Assembly: GCA_023429985.1 (NCBI GenBank)
Contig: JAEZCV010000147.1
Span: 1 to 14,889, forward strand
DNA: 14,889 bases
Direction of reading: 5' to 3'
From: Bacteroidota bacterium
Lineage (GTDB): Bacteria > Bacteroidota > Bacteroidia > Chitinophagales > Chitinophagaceae
Shown: piece after piece, positions 6,673 through 14,700 of the stretch
Numbering within the stretch: the first letter of the stretch is position 1
How the letters are laid out: each line of letters starts with the position of its first letter
The notes under the pieces: generated by a model
The model's database searches: none
Told to the model about the DNA's origin: nothing
The model's input: only the letters and a program-made list of their open reading frames with translations
Position numbers and translations under genes: made by a program

Positions 6673-6996
6673 ATGTATTTATTACAATCAGGTGGCGGCG
6701 GTTCTATTCAGTTTGTTTTCCTGGGATTAATGATCCTGGTATTCTGGCTGTTCTTTATTCGCCCACAGGCAAAGAAAGCAAAGCAACAGAAAAGTTTTAT
6801 TGATAATCTGCAGCGTGGCGACAAGATCGTAACCATTGCCGGAATTCATGGAACCATCAACAAGGTTAATGAAGATGGAACCATAAGTCTCGAGATCAAT
6901 CCGGGCTCCTATATTAAAATAGAAAAATCTGCTATTTCTATGGAGTGGACAACCCAGATCAATAAAGTAACGGTTTCACAACCCGAGAAGAAATAA
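6673..6996 (+). CDS. yajC: Sec translocase accessory subunit YajC
   Basis: YajC is a small single-span inner-membrane protein that associates with SecDF and YidC next to the SecYEG channel. The product is 107 residues, the normal length. It has a Gly-rich N terminus, one membrane helix (about 12-29) ending in the signature FFIRPQAKKAKQQ (27-39), and a cytosolic domain with NLQRGDKIVTIAGIHGTINKV (45-65), the most conserved region of the family. It follows the DUF1573 gene by 23 nt, probably in one transcript. Its partner secDF is about 4.7 kb downstream instead of adjacent as in E. coli. The gene ends at an intrinsic terminator that touches the coaE start. Confidence 0.97.
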   Translation: MYLLQSGGGGSIQFVFLGLMILVFWLFFIRPQAKKAKQQKSFIDNLQRGDKIVTIAGIHGTINKVNEDGTISLEINPGSYIKIEKSAISMEWTTQINKVTVSQPEKK

Positions 6997-7014
6997 AATC
7001 AATTAGCTTATTTT

Positions 7015-7042
7015 AGGTCCCGGATTTTTCCGGGATTTTTTT
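7015..7042 (+). terminator. Intrinsic terminator between yajC and coaE
   Basis: TCCCGGA (7018-7024) and TCCGGGA (7029-7035) form a perfect 7-bp stem with a TTTT loop (7025-7028), followed by seven T residues (7036-7042). The stem could extend by G-U, G-U and A-U pairs into the T-run. The last T is immediately followed by the coaE ATG at 7043, leaving no separate leader for coaE. Confidence 0.85.
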
Positions 7043-7657
7043 ATGCTTAAAATTGGAATAACAGGAGGAATAGGTTCAGGAAAAACTACGGTAGCAAAGA
7101 TCTTTGAATTGCTGGGCGTGCCGGTTTATTATGCCGATGATGCAACAAAGAAATTATACCAAACCAACAGCCGGTTAAAAAAAGAGTTGATTGAACATTT
7201 CGGCACTTCTGTTTATGAAGGAAATGAATTGAACAGGAAGGAACTTGCTTCCATGGTTTTTGCCGATGCAGCTAAGCTTGCATTACTGAACAGCATTGTA
7301 CACCCGCTTACTATTAAGGATGCGGAAGAATGGATGTTGAAACAAAATGCAGCATATATAATTAAGGAAGCAGCACTCTTATTTGAATCGGGTTCTGTGG
7401 CAGCACTTGATTATGTTATTGGAGTGCAATCGCCGGTTTCCATGCGTATTAAAAGAGTGATGGAACGCGATAATGTAAACCGCGAACATGTACTGGAAAG
7501 AATGAACAAGCAAATAGATGAAGGAATTAAAATGAAGCTATGCGATTTTATAATTGTGAATGATGAACAACAAATGGTGATACCTCAGGTACTGCAACTG
7601 CATGAGATTTTAATGAAATTAGCAACCTCCCAAACGCCTAAACGCCTAAACGCCTAA
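7043..7657 (+). CDS. coaE: Dephospho-CoA kinase
   Basis: CoaE catalyses the last step of coenzyme A synthesis, ATP-dependent phosphorylation of the 3' hydroxyl of dephospho-CoA in the cytosol. The 204-residue product has the P-loop GITGGIGSGKTT (5-16, Lys14), the YADDATK segment (30-36) that holds the catalytic Asp, the HPLT and EAALLFESG motifs (87-90, 109-117), and the lid region with RVMERDNVNREHVLERMNKQ (138-157). The ATG at 7043 fits the family's usual MLKIG start. It directly follows a terminator's T-run, so expression needs readthrough, a leaderless transcript or a promoter overlapping the terminator. The last eight residues, QTPKRLNA, and the stop codon are encoded by an 8-nt tandem repeat, so the native C terminus was probably altered or replaced; the catalytic core is intact. 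Confidence 0.97.
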   Translation: MLKIGITGGIGSGKTTVAKIFELLGVPVYYADDATKKLYQTNSRLKKELIEHFGTSVYEGNELNRKELASMVFADAAKLALLNSIVHPLTIKDAEEWMLKQNAAYIIKEAALLFESGSVAALDYVIGVQSPVSMRIKRVMERDNVNREHVLERMNKQIDEGIKMKLCDFIIVNDEQQMVIPQVLQLHEILMKLATSQTPKRLNA

Positions 7658-7678
7658 ACCCCTAAACGCCTAAACCTC
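7631..7678 (+). repeat. 8-nt tandem array (TAAACGCC) overlapping the coaE 3' end
   Basis: Six 8-nt units lie in one register: CAAACGCC, TAAACGCC, TAAACGCC, TAAACCCC, TAAACGCC, TAAACCTC. They belong to the same family as the array at 2635-2825. The first three units are translated as the end of CoaE, and the TAA of the fourth is its stop. One isolated ACTAAACAT follows at 7693-7701. The array lies between the convergent ends of coaE and trkA. The rest of the 65-nt gap (7658-7722) shows no clear terminator. Confidence 0.9.
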
Positions 7679-7722
7679 CCCTCCTACAGGCAACTAAACA
7701 TATAAATCCCCAACCTTACACC

Positions 7723-8406
7723 CTAACCCTTAATAAACAACTCCAGGTCTCTCGGCACACCAAACAGTAAAAGAATATCTCCTTCCCTCACAACTGTTCC
7801 TTCAGAAATAATTCCCATTACCTGCATCTCGGATTTTTCATCCCCGAAAAGGTGTTTTTTGGAAACTTTTTTAATAATGGTTACCAGTACAAGCCTGTAT
7901 TTAGATGCAAGGTTCAGTTCCTCAATAGTGCGGCCCACATACCGGGAAGGAACAGCCACTTCAAGTAAGCGATAATTCTGGTTGATCTGGAAAGAATCTA
8001 TCACACCCGGGAGGTCGAGCTTCAATGCAAGCCTTTCGGCAGAAGAAGCTTCCGGGTAAACAAATTCTTCAACGTTCATGGCTTCCAGAACAATTTTCTG
8101 CAATGAACTGGTAACACGAACAATAATTCTTTCCACTTTCAATTGTTTGAGCAGTGCGGTTGTCATAATGGTAGCACCTTCATTTTCACCAATACCAACT
8201 ATAGCGGCATCAATATCACGCAGGGGTAACTGTGCCATCGCTTCCTTACTGGTTGCATCCAGTGCAATGGTATGGGTTACTTCGTGTTTGTATTTATCCA
8301 CCAGTTCCATGCGGCTGTCCACTCCTATTACTTCATGTCCCAATCCTACCAGTTCACGTGATAAAGCAGCGCCGAAGTTTCCTAAACCAAAAACAATAAA
8401 CCTCAT
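7723..8406 (-). CDS. trkA: Potassium uptake regulatory subunit TrkA/KtrA (RCK protein)
   Basis: This is the cytosolic nucleotide-binding ring subunit that gates the TrkH/KtrB potassium channel in response to bound nucleotides. The 227-residue product has one RCK unit, as in KtrA-type proteins; E. coli TrkA is a tandem of two. The N-terminal Rossmann domain has GLGNFG (7-12), an acidic residue at the end of beta-2 (GVD, 28-30), IALDATS (47-53) and IVGIGENEG (69-77). The C-terminal RCK-C domain (about 140-225) has VGRTIEELNLASKYRLVLVTI and VREGDILLLFG. It starts 9 nt after the trkH stop, so the two are co-transcribed and made together. Its 3' end faces coaE. Confidence 0.95.
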   Translation of the reverse strand: MRFIVFGLGNFGAALSRELVGLGHEVIGVDSRMELVDKYKHEVTHTIALDATSKEAMAQLPLRDIDAAIVGIGENEGATIMTTALLKQLKVERIIVRVTSSLQKIVLEAMNVEEFVYPEASSAERLALKLDLPGVIDSFQINQNYRLLEVAVPSRYVGRTIEELNLASKYRLVLVTIIKKVSKKHLFGDEKSEMQVMGIISEGTVVREGDILLLFGVPRDLELFIKG

Positions 8407-8415
8407 AATAAAAAA

Positions 8416-10254
8416 TTATAGTGTTACTTCTTCTTTTGGATAACGGTAATGCAAAGTTGTGGTTTGCCTGATAAATGCTACCATAAGTGTTACACTTCCA
8501 ATTCTTCCAATAAACATGGTAAGCATTAAAACCAGCTGGCTTACTTCTGACAAATCACCTGTTATTCCGAAACTTAAACCGGCCGTGCTAAAAGCAGCAA
8601 ATACCTCAAAAGCTATTCTTATTAATCCTTTATCGCTATCGTTCACTGCAATTAAAAAAACCGAAAGCCCCATGAACAGCAGTGACATAAAGATCACTGC
8701 AAAAGCACGGCGGGTGGAAGCATGACTAACTTCTGCACGAAAGAATTCAGTTCGATCCTTTCCTTTTAAAACACTTACCATATTCAAAACAGCAAGACCA
8801 ACCGTAGTAGTTTTAATACCACCACCGGTTGATCCCGGCGATGCACCAATCCACATCAGCAATAAATAAACCATTACCATAGGTAAAGAAAGGCTGGCAA
8901 CATCAACTAAATTGAACCCTGAGGTTCTTGGATTAACGCTTCCGAAAAAGCTTGTCATTATTTTCCCGCCAATTGTAGGATGATCTTTCAGGTGCCCGTT
9001 AAATTCGAAAATAAAGAAAGCAATAAATCCGCCTGTCAACAATATAAAACTTACAAACAAGGCCAGTCTTGAATTAAGACTGATGATCTTAGAAAAATAA
9101 ATCCTCCTTGGACTTTTAATTAAGAAATAAATGAAATTGGTGAATTTGATCCTGATATATCGCGAAAGATTAAATACAATAGGAAAGCCCATTCCGCCCA
9201 GTATAACCAGCAAAGCCATAAAAAACTGAAGCGAATAATTGAACTTCATCAATGGTTCGGCTAAACCGCTTGAATAGGTTGAAACGCCTGCATTACAAAA
9301 TGCGGATACAGCATGAAATACCGAAAAGAAAATTTTATCTATCTGCCTGGGAAATAAATTATCATCGAGCGAAAAATAAATACTCAGCGCGCCAAATAAT
9401 TCAAATAAAAAAGTAACGATCACCACCTGGTAAACAAAACGCATAATGTTGTTGATCTCTCTGCCACTCATCACATCGCGAGAGGCCAGGCGCGATTTTA
9501 AAGAAGTTCCTCCGGTAACAGCGTAGGCAAACAGTCCGGCAAAGGTCATAATGCCCAATCCTCCAATTTGAATAAGGGCAAGGATGATAAGCTTACCAAA
9601 TGTTGTGAATTCTGTATTGAGATCAACGATCATTAACCCCGTTACACATACAGCACTTGTTGAGGTAAATATGGCCTCAAAGGCCGACAGGTTCTGGGTA
9701 GTTGCATTGGGAAGCTTTAAAAAAAAAGCACCGAAGAGAATGATCAAAATGAAACTTCCAACAAATAATAATGCAGGACTTACCGTTCCTTTATAGATAA
9801 ATTGCAATAGGTAGGAAACTTCAATTACAAATGCCAGAAGAATACCAGAGTAAAGAATGATCTTTAGCAATAAAAATTGTTGTGTAACAGGGTTGATGAT
9901 CATTTTTTGCGGCAGCACATAAAAAGCAAGAAACAGAATAAAAAACCAACCCACTATTGTAAAAACTCTTACCCAGGCTTTTCGTTTTTTAAACAGGTCG
10001 AATAACAACCTTACTCCCATCATGGCCACCAGCACATCCAGCAAAACGCGCAGCCATAAATTAAGTGCATTACTGTTTGACCAGAAAGGTTTAAATCCAA
10101 AATCGTATATCACCAGTCCTACCGCCAGGAATAATATAAAAGGAATGGTTCCGCTGATGGATCGTTGCACCACCTGCCTGGTATTTCGGAGAAAATTTTT
10201 TCCATCCAGCCAGTAACGTCTTGCCCTGATATAAACCTTCTTCCTCCTGTTCAA
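8416..10254 (-). CDS. trkH: Potassium uptake channel subunit TrkH/KtrB
   Basis: This is the membrane-spanning potassium-translocating subunit of a Trk/Ktr uptake system. The product is 612 residues, longer than E. coli TrkH (about 480), because of an extra N-terminal part with several membrane helices (about 34-150). The four pore-loop repeats are recognisable: SAVCVTGL (200-207), SAFCNAGVS (317-325), NPRTSGFN (441-448) and AAFSTAGLSFG (553-563), each with its filter glycine. The conserved GASPGSTGGGIKTTT (470-484) and the terminal GRIGSVT (583-589) are also present. The initiator appears to be TTG at 10254: a TAA directly precedes it in frame and the next in-frame Met is near residue 78, after the first helices. 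An AGGAGG lies a few bases inside the coding sequence. It lies 11 nt after the aminotransferase gene and 9 nt before trkA. Confidence 0.95.
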   Translation of the reverse strand: MNRRKKVYIRARRYWLDGKNFLRNTRQVVQRSISGTIPFILFLAVGLVIYDFGFKPFWSNSNALNLWLRVLLDVLVAMMGVRLLFDLFKKRKAWVRVFTIVGWFFILFLAFYVLPQKMIINPVTQQFLLLKIILYSGILLAFVIEVSYLLQFIYKGTVSPALLFVGSFILIILFGAFFLKLPNATTQNLSAFEAIFTSTSAVCVTGLMIVDLNTEFTTFGKLIILALIQIGGLGIMTFAGLFAYAVTGGTSLKSRLASRDVMSGREINNIMRFVYQVVIVTFLFELFGALSIYFSLDDNLFPRQIDKIFFSVFHAVSAFCNAGVSTYSSGLAEPLMKFNYSLQFFMALLVILGGMGFPIVFNLSRYIRIKFTNFIYFLIKSPRRIYFSKIISLNSRLALFVSFILLTGGFIAFFIFEFNGHLKDHPTIGGKIMTSFFGSVNPRTSGFNLVDVASLSLPMVMVYLLLMWIGASPGSTGGGIKTTTVGLAVLNMVSVLKGKDRTEFFRAEVSHASTRRAFAVIFMSLLFMGLSVFLIAVNDSDKGLIRIAFEVFAAFSTAGLSFGITGDLSEVSQLVLMLTMFIGRIGSVTLMVAFIRQTTTLHYRYPKEEVTL

Positions 10255-10265
10255 TTAAAACAATT

Positions 10266-11456
10266 TTAACTGAGGTTGTCTAATGCGTTTTTAATACGGG
10301 AAAGTCCTTTTTCAATGTTAGGCAGACTGTTTGCAAATGAAATTCTTATACACTGATCATCGCCAAAAGCCGAACCTGTAACAGTAGAAACATGTCCTTT
10401 GTTAAGCAGGTACATAGAAAGATCGTCGGCATTGCGAATCACTTCATCACCATCTTTTTTTCCAAAATAATATTCAACGCAGGGAAAGGCATAAAAAGCA
10501 CCATCGGGTTCTGCAAATCGAAAACCTTTTATTTCTTTCATTAATTCCAGCACTCTTTTCCTGCGAATGCGAAATTCTTTTACCATTTCTCCTGTGGCCG
10601 TAAGTGGAGCGGTAAGCGCTGTAATGGCAGCTCTTTGAGTAACGGCGTTGGTTCCGCTTGTAAATTGTCCCTGCAGTTTATCACAGGCTTTGGCAATTTC
10701 AACCGGTGCGGCCATATATCCCAGCCGCCAGCCGGTCATGGCAAAACCTTTACTAAGGCCATTAATTACAATCGTGCGATCTTTTAATTCTTCAAACTTT
10801 GCAATGCTTTCGTGTTTCGAGGTGTAGTTGATGTACTCGTAAATCTCATCCGAAATAATTACCACCTGTGGATGTTTTTGAAAAACTTCAGCAAGCGATT
10901 TTAATTCCTCTTTACTGTAAACAGCACCACTTGGATTGCAGGGAGAAGAAAATATAAAGAGTTTTGTTTTTGAATTGATGGCGGCTTCAAGTTCTTCTGC
11001 ATTTATTTTATAACCCGATTCCAGGGAAGTTTTCATAAGTTTCACCTTTCCCTGTGCCAGTTGTACCAGCGCTGCATAAGTAACCCAGAAAGGGGTGGGA
11101 ATGATCACTTCATCACCTTCTTCAACCAGGCTTAAGATAGCATTGGCCAGGCTTTGCTTGGCACCGGTAGAAACAACTATATTCTCGGGTTTGAAATCAA
11201 GATCGTTATCACGTTTGAACTTCTGGCAAACGGCTTCACGCAGGTCCATGAATCCGGAAACCGGTGTATAATGACTCCAGTTTTCGTCGATTGCTTTTTT
11301 GGCTGCCTCTTTAATATATTCCGGTGTGTCAAAATCAGGTTCTCCCAGGCTAAGATCTGTAATATCAAATCCTTTGGCTTTTAATTCCCTTCCCAGTTTT
11401 GCCATTCTTAAGGTCTCGGGCTCATTGAATCTGTCGAGTAAAGAAGATAGTTTCAT
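10266..11456 (-). CDS. aspC: Class I PLP-dependent aminotransferase, aspartate aminotransferase-like
   Basis: Enzymes of this group move amino groups between aspartate and 2-oxoglutarate, linking amino-acid and TCA metabolism, in the cytosol. The product is 396 residues, normal for the bacterial subgroup. The PLP lysine is Lys236 in NGLSKGFAMTGWRLGY (232-247). Other active-site residues are Asn174 in SSPCNPSG, Asp203 and Tyr206 in ISDEIYE, and Arg371 in CIRISFA, which binds the substrate carboxylate. SLGEPDFDTP (36-45) and HYTPVSGF (62-69) are also typical. Related family members accept other substrates (prephenate, alanine, aromatic amino acids), so the aspartate assignment is by overall similarity. 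It is the first gene of the minus-strand unit leading into trkH and trkA, with a good promoter upstream. Confidence 0.88.
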   Translation of the reverse strand: MKLSSLLDRFNEPETLRMAKLGRELKAKGFDITDLSLGEPDFDTPEYIKEAAKKAIDENWSHYTPVSGFMDLREAVCQKFKRDNDLDFKPENIVVSTGAKQSLANAILSLVEEGDEVIIPTPFWVTYAALVQLAQGKVKLMKTSLESGYKINAEELEAAINSKTKLFIFSSPCNPSGAVYSKEELKSLAEVFQKHPQVVIISDEIYEYINYTSKHESIAKFEELKDRTIVINGLSKGFAMTGWRLGYMAAPVEIAKACDKLQGQFTSGTNAVTQRAAITALTAPLTATGEMVKEFRIRRKRVLELMKEIKGFRFAEPDGAFYAFPCVEYYFGKKDGDEVIRNADDLSMYLLNKGHVSTVTGSAFGDDQCIRISFANSLPNIEKGLSRIKNALDNLS

Positions 11457-11476
11457 GCAGTCAATTCTAAAGTTGA

Positions 11477-11505
11477 CAAATGTAATAAAGATATTTCCAG
11501 AACAA
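11477..11505 (-). promoter_or_regulatory. Bacteroidota-type promoter for the aspC-trkH-trkA unit
   Basis: On the minus strand TACATTTG (11484-11477) matches the -7 consensus TAnnTTTG exactly, with TTG (11505-11503) 18 nt upstream at the -33 position. The aminotransferase ATG follows 20 nt later. This is the best-formed promoter in the window. Confidence 0.55.
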
Positions 11506-11635
11506 CCTTTAGTTGTTACCAGTTTGCCAACAGATCAATTGAATATTCAATATGAAAAAAGCCTATTTAAAATTTCATTTCTTGCCGGAATAACTACCGC
11601 CGGGAAGGCTGCTTATGTTGAATGAAACACTAAAT

Positions 11636-11655
11636 CCCTGTAAACAGGGCTTTTT
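11636..11655 (+). terminator. Orphan intrinsic terminator upstream of secDF
   Basis: CCCTG (11636-11640) and CAGGG (11645-11649) form a short stem with a TAAA loop, followed by C and five T residues. It points along the plus strand, yet no gene reads into it: the upstream gene runs the other way. It may end a small RNA or serve as an attenuator for a transcript starting further upstream. The likely secDF -7 element lies downstream of it. Confidence 0.5.
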
Positions 11656-11703
11656 ACCCGTTCAAACGGCCATAATTAAGGGCGGAATTTAAGGGAGAAA
11701 AAC

Positions 11704-11711
11704 TATCTTTG
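11704..11711 (+). promoter_or_regulatory. -7 promoter element for secDF
   Basis: TATCTTTG matches the Bacteroidota -7 consensus TAnnTTTG exactly and lies 22 nt before the secDF ATG. The -33 element is weak. A small inverted repeat, CCGTT-CA-AACGG, lies upstream at 11658-11669; whether it is an operator is unknown. Confidence 0.5.
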
Positions 11712-11733
11712 CCCACTCTTAAAAAAACCGTGT

Positions 11734-14700
11734 ATGCAACTTAAAGGCCTGGTTCGCTTTTTTACTATCCTGCTTATCCTTTATTCTGTCTATGAATTAT
11801 CCTTTACCTGGGTTGTTCGCAGCCATGAAAAGAAAATGGAATCTCAGGCAAAACAGTATGTTTCTGCCATTAATCCCCAACTAAATGATCAGCAGATCCT
11901 TGATTCGGATATTTATAAATCCCGTTTAAGAAGACTTTTAGACAGTACCAAAGACGAAACCGTACATTTTGGAATTAACGGAGCTGTTAGTTACCAGAAA
12001 GCCAAAGAAGAAGAACTGAACCTGGGACTTGACCTCCAGGGCGGTATTAACGTAACCCTTGAAGTGGAACTTGGCGGCCTTTTAAGAGCCATGGCCAATA
12101 ATACCAAGGACGTTAATTTCAATAAAGCAATTGAAAATGCCAATGTAAGAAAGGCAAACAGCAGTGCCGACTTCATTACATTGTTTGTTGAAGAATACAG
12201 GAAACTTTCTCCCAATAGCAGGCTGGCACCATTGTTCTCCACTGCTAACCAGGATCGGATAAAAGTTACTGACGAAGACAGTAAAGTGATCAGCGAAGTG
12301 CGCCGCGAAGCCGGTGCTGCCTTCGACCGTACTTTTAATGTACTGCGTAACCGTATCGACCAGTTTGGCGTTGCTTCTCCAAATATTAATCCCGACCCTG
12401 ACCGCGGAACAATAACCGTTGAATTACCAGGTATCCAGGACCAGGAGCGTGTACGCAGGTATTTACAATCTTCTGCCAACCTGGAATTCTGGGAAGTATA
12501 TAAAAATGAAGAATTACAGGATGCCTGGATGGGTGCTGAAACTGCCTATGCTCAAATGATGGGCAGTAACCAGCCTGCAACTGCTCAAACTGAAGAAACT
12601 ACTGATACTTCAACTGCTACAGATACATCTGGTGCAAATACCGATACCTCAAGTGTTGGAGTAAAGCTTTCAGAAATTCAGGATACCAATAAAGCTACAG
12701 CCGATACTTCTCTTGCCGGCCGAAGATCTTTTATGGCTGAATTTTTTAAGAATGGATTTGGACTTGTGTCTATAAACGATACTGCTATTTTCAGGGAATT
12801 GCTGAACAGCGAAGAAATTCGCAGCAGGTTTCCTGCAGATGCCATGTTTGCCTATGGAATTCCTCCCCGGCTTGAAAATAATAAGCAGGCAAGGTTTGTT
12901 CCGATATATGTTTTAAAAACCAATGGCAGAGACACGCCACCCATGGAAGGAAGTGTTGTTACTTCTTCCGACCAGTCGTTCGACCAGTTTGGAAAGCCAA
13001 GTGTTTCAATGGATATCAGTGCAGTGGGATCAAGGCTTTGGGAAAAACTAACGCGTACAAGTTTTGAGCAAAAAAGACCCATTGCCATTCTTCTGGATGA
13101 TGTGGTTTATTCTGCTCCAATAGCTAATAATGGTCCGATTACCGGAGGCCGTACCGAGATCTCAGGAGATTTTACTATTGATGAAGCAAAGGATCTTGCC
13201 AATATTTTAAAGGCAGGTAAATTACCGGCACCTGCAAAAATTGTACAGGAGCAGGTTGTAGGACCAACACTGGGTGCAGATGCCATCCAGGGCGGTATGC
13301 TGGCTTTCCTGATATCATTTATTGTGATCTTCCTTTTAATGCTGGTATATTATAGCACCAGTGGTTGGGTTGCCAATATTGCTCTCACATTAAACATTTT
13401 ATTCACTATTGGAATATTGACCGGATTAGGTGCCACTTTAACCGCTCCGGGTATTGCCGGTCTGGTACTTACCATTGGTATGGCAGTGGATGTGAATGTG
13501 ATTATCTATGAAAGGATAAAAGAAGAACTAACCAATGGCAAAACTTACCTGGCTGCCATTAATGAGGGTTATAAAAGATCACTTCCTCCCGTACTTGATG
13601 GCCACATCACCACATTGATCACTGCAGTCATCCTGTTTTCATTTGGTCTTGGTCCTGTAAAAGGATTTGCCACTACACAAATTATAGGTTTATTGCTTTC
13701 CATGTTCTGCGGAATACTGGTAAGCCGTTGGGTAACAACCTGGTTTACCAGCAAGAATAAACACCTTGAATACTTTACACCCGTTTCACGCAAATTGTTT
13801 AAGAATGCTAAATACAAATTTGTTGAAAAAAGAAAGTATGCATATGCGATTTCGGTAATAATTCTTTTATTGGGAATTGGATCTGTTTTTAACGGTTTCG
13901 ACCAGGGTGTTGAATTCAAAGGAGGAAGAAGCTATATCGTAAACTTTGGAAAAGATATCAGGAATGATGTTGAACAGATCCGGGAGGATCTTGCAACTAC
14001 TTTTGAAGAAGCCCCTGTAATAAAAACCATTGGCGGCAATAACCAGCTTGATATTACTACTTCCTACGAAATAGAAAATACTTCTGATGCAGCGGATTCC
14101 CTGGTAGTGTCGAAACTGCACGCAGGATTACAACCTCACCTGCCGGCAGGTACCGATTTGCAAACCTTCACCAGCACCAGCATTATGGGTTCATCCACGG
14201 TTTTACCAACCATTTCCGATGACCTGAAAGAAGGCGCTTTGTGGGCAACCTTCTGGGCATTGGTGCTGATATCCATTTATATTTTCGCGCGTTTCCGCGA
14301 CTGGAGGTATTCATTAGGAACACTGATGGCACTATTCCACGACGTGATTGTTGTATTGATCGTGTTCTCCTTCTTCAGGCATATTGTTCCATTCCCGCTT
14401 GAACTCGACCAGCATTTCATTGCGGCGATACTTACCGTTATTGGTTTCTCCATGAACGATACGGTTGTAATCTTCGACCGTATTCGTGAATTCGGTGCCA
14501 AAATGGTAGGGGCCTCAAAAGGCGAGATCATTAATAAAGCCATTAATGATACCATCAGTAGAACTATTATGACCTCCTTAACTGTATTCCTTGTATTGCT
14601 GATATTATTCTTATTCGGCGGACAGGTTACAAAAGGATTTGCTTTTGCGATGCTGATAGGTGTGATCACCGGTGTATATTCCTCTGTATTTGTAGGAGCA

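Noticed and set aside
11552..11692. Two tiny plus-strand frames upstream of secDF (13 and 25 codons)
   Set aside because: The first encodes a featureless peptide. The second runs through the terminator stem and has no arrest-peptide or signal-sequence character. Neither can be supported without conservation data.
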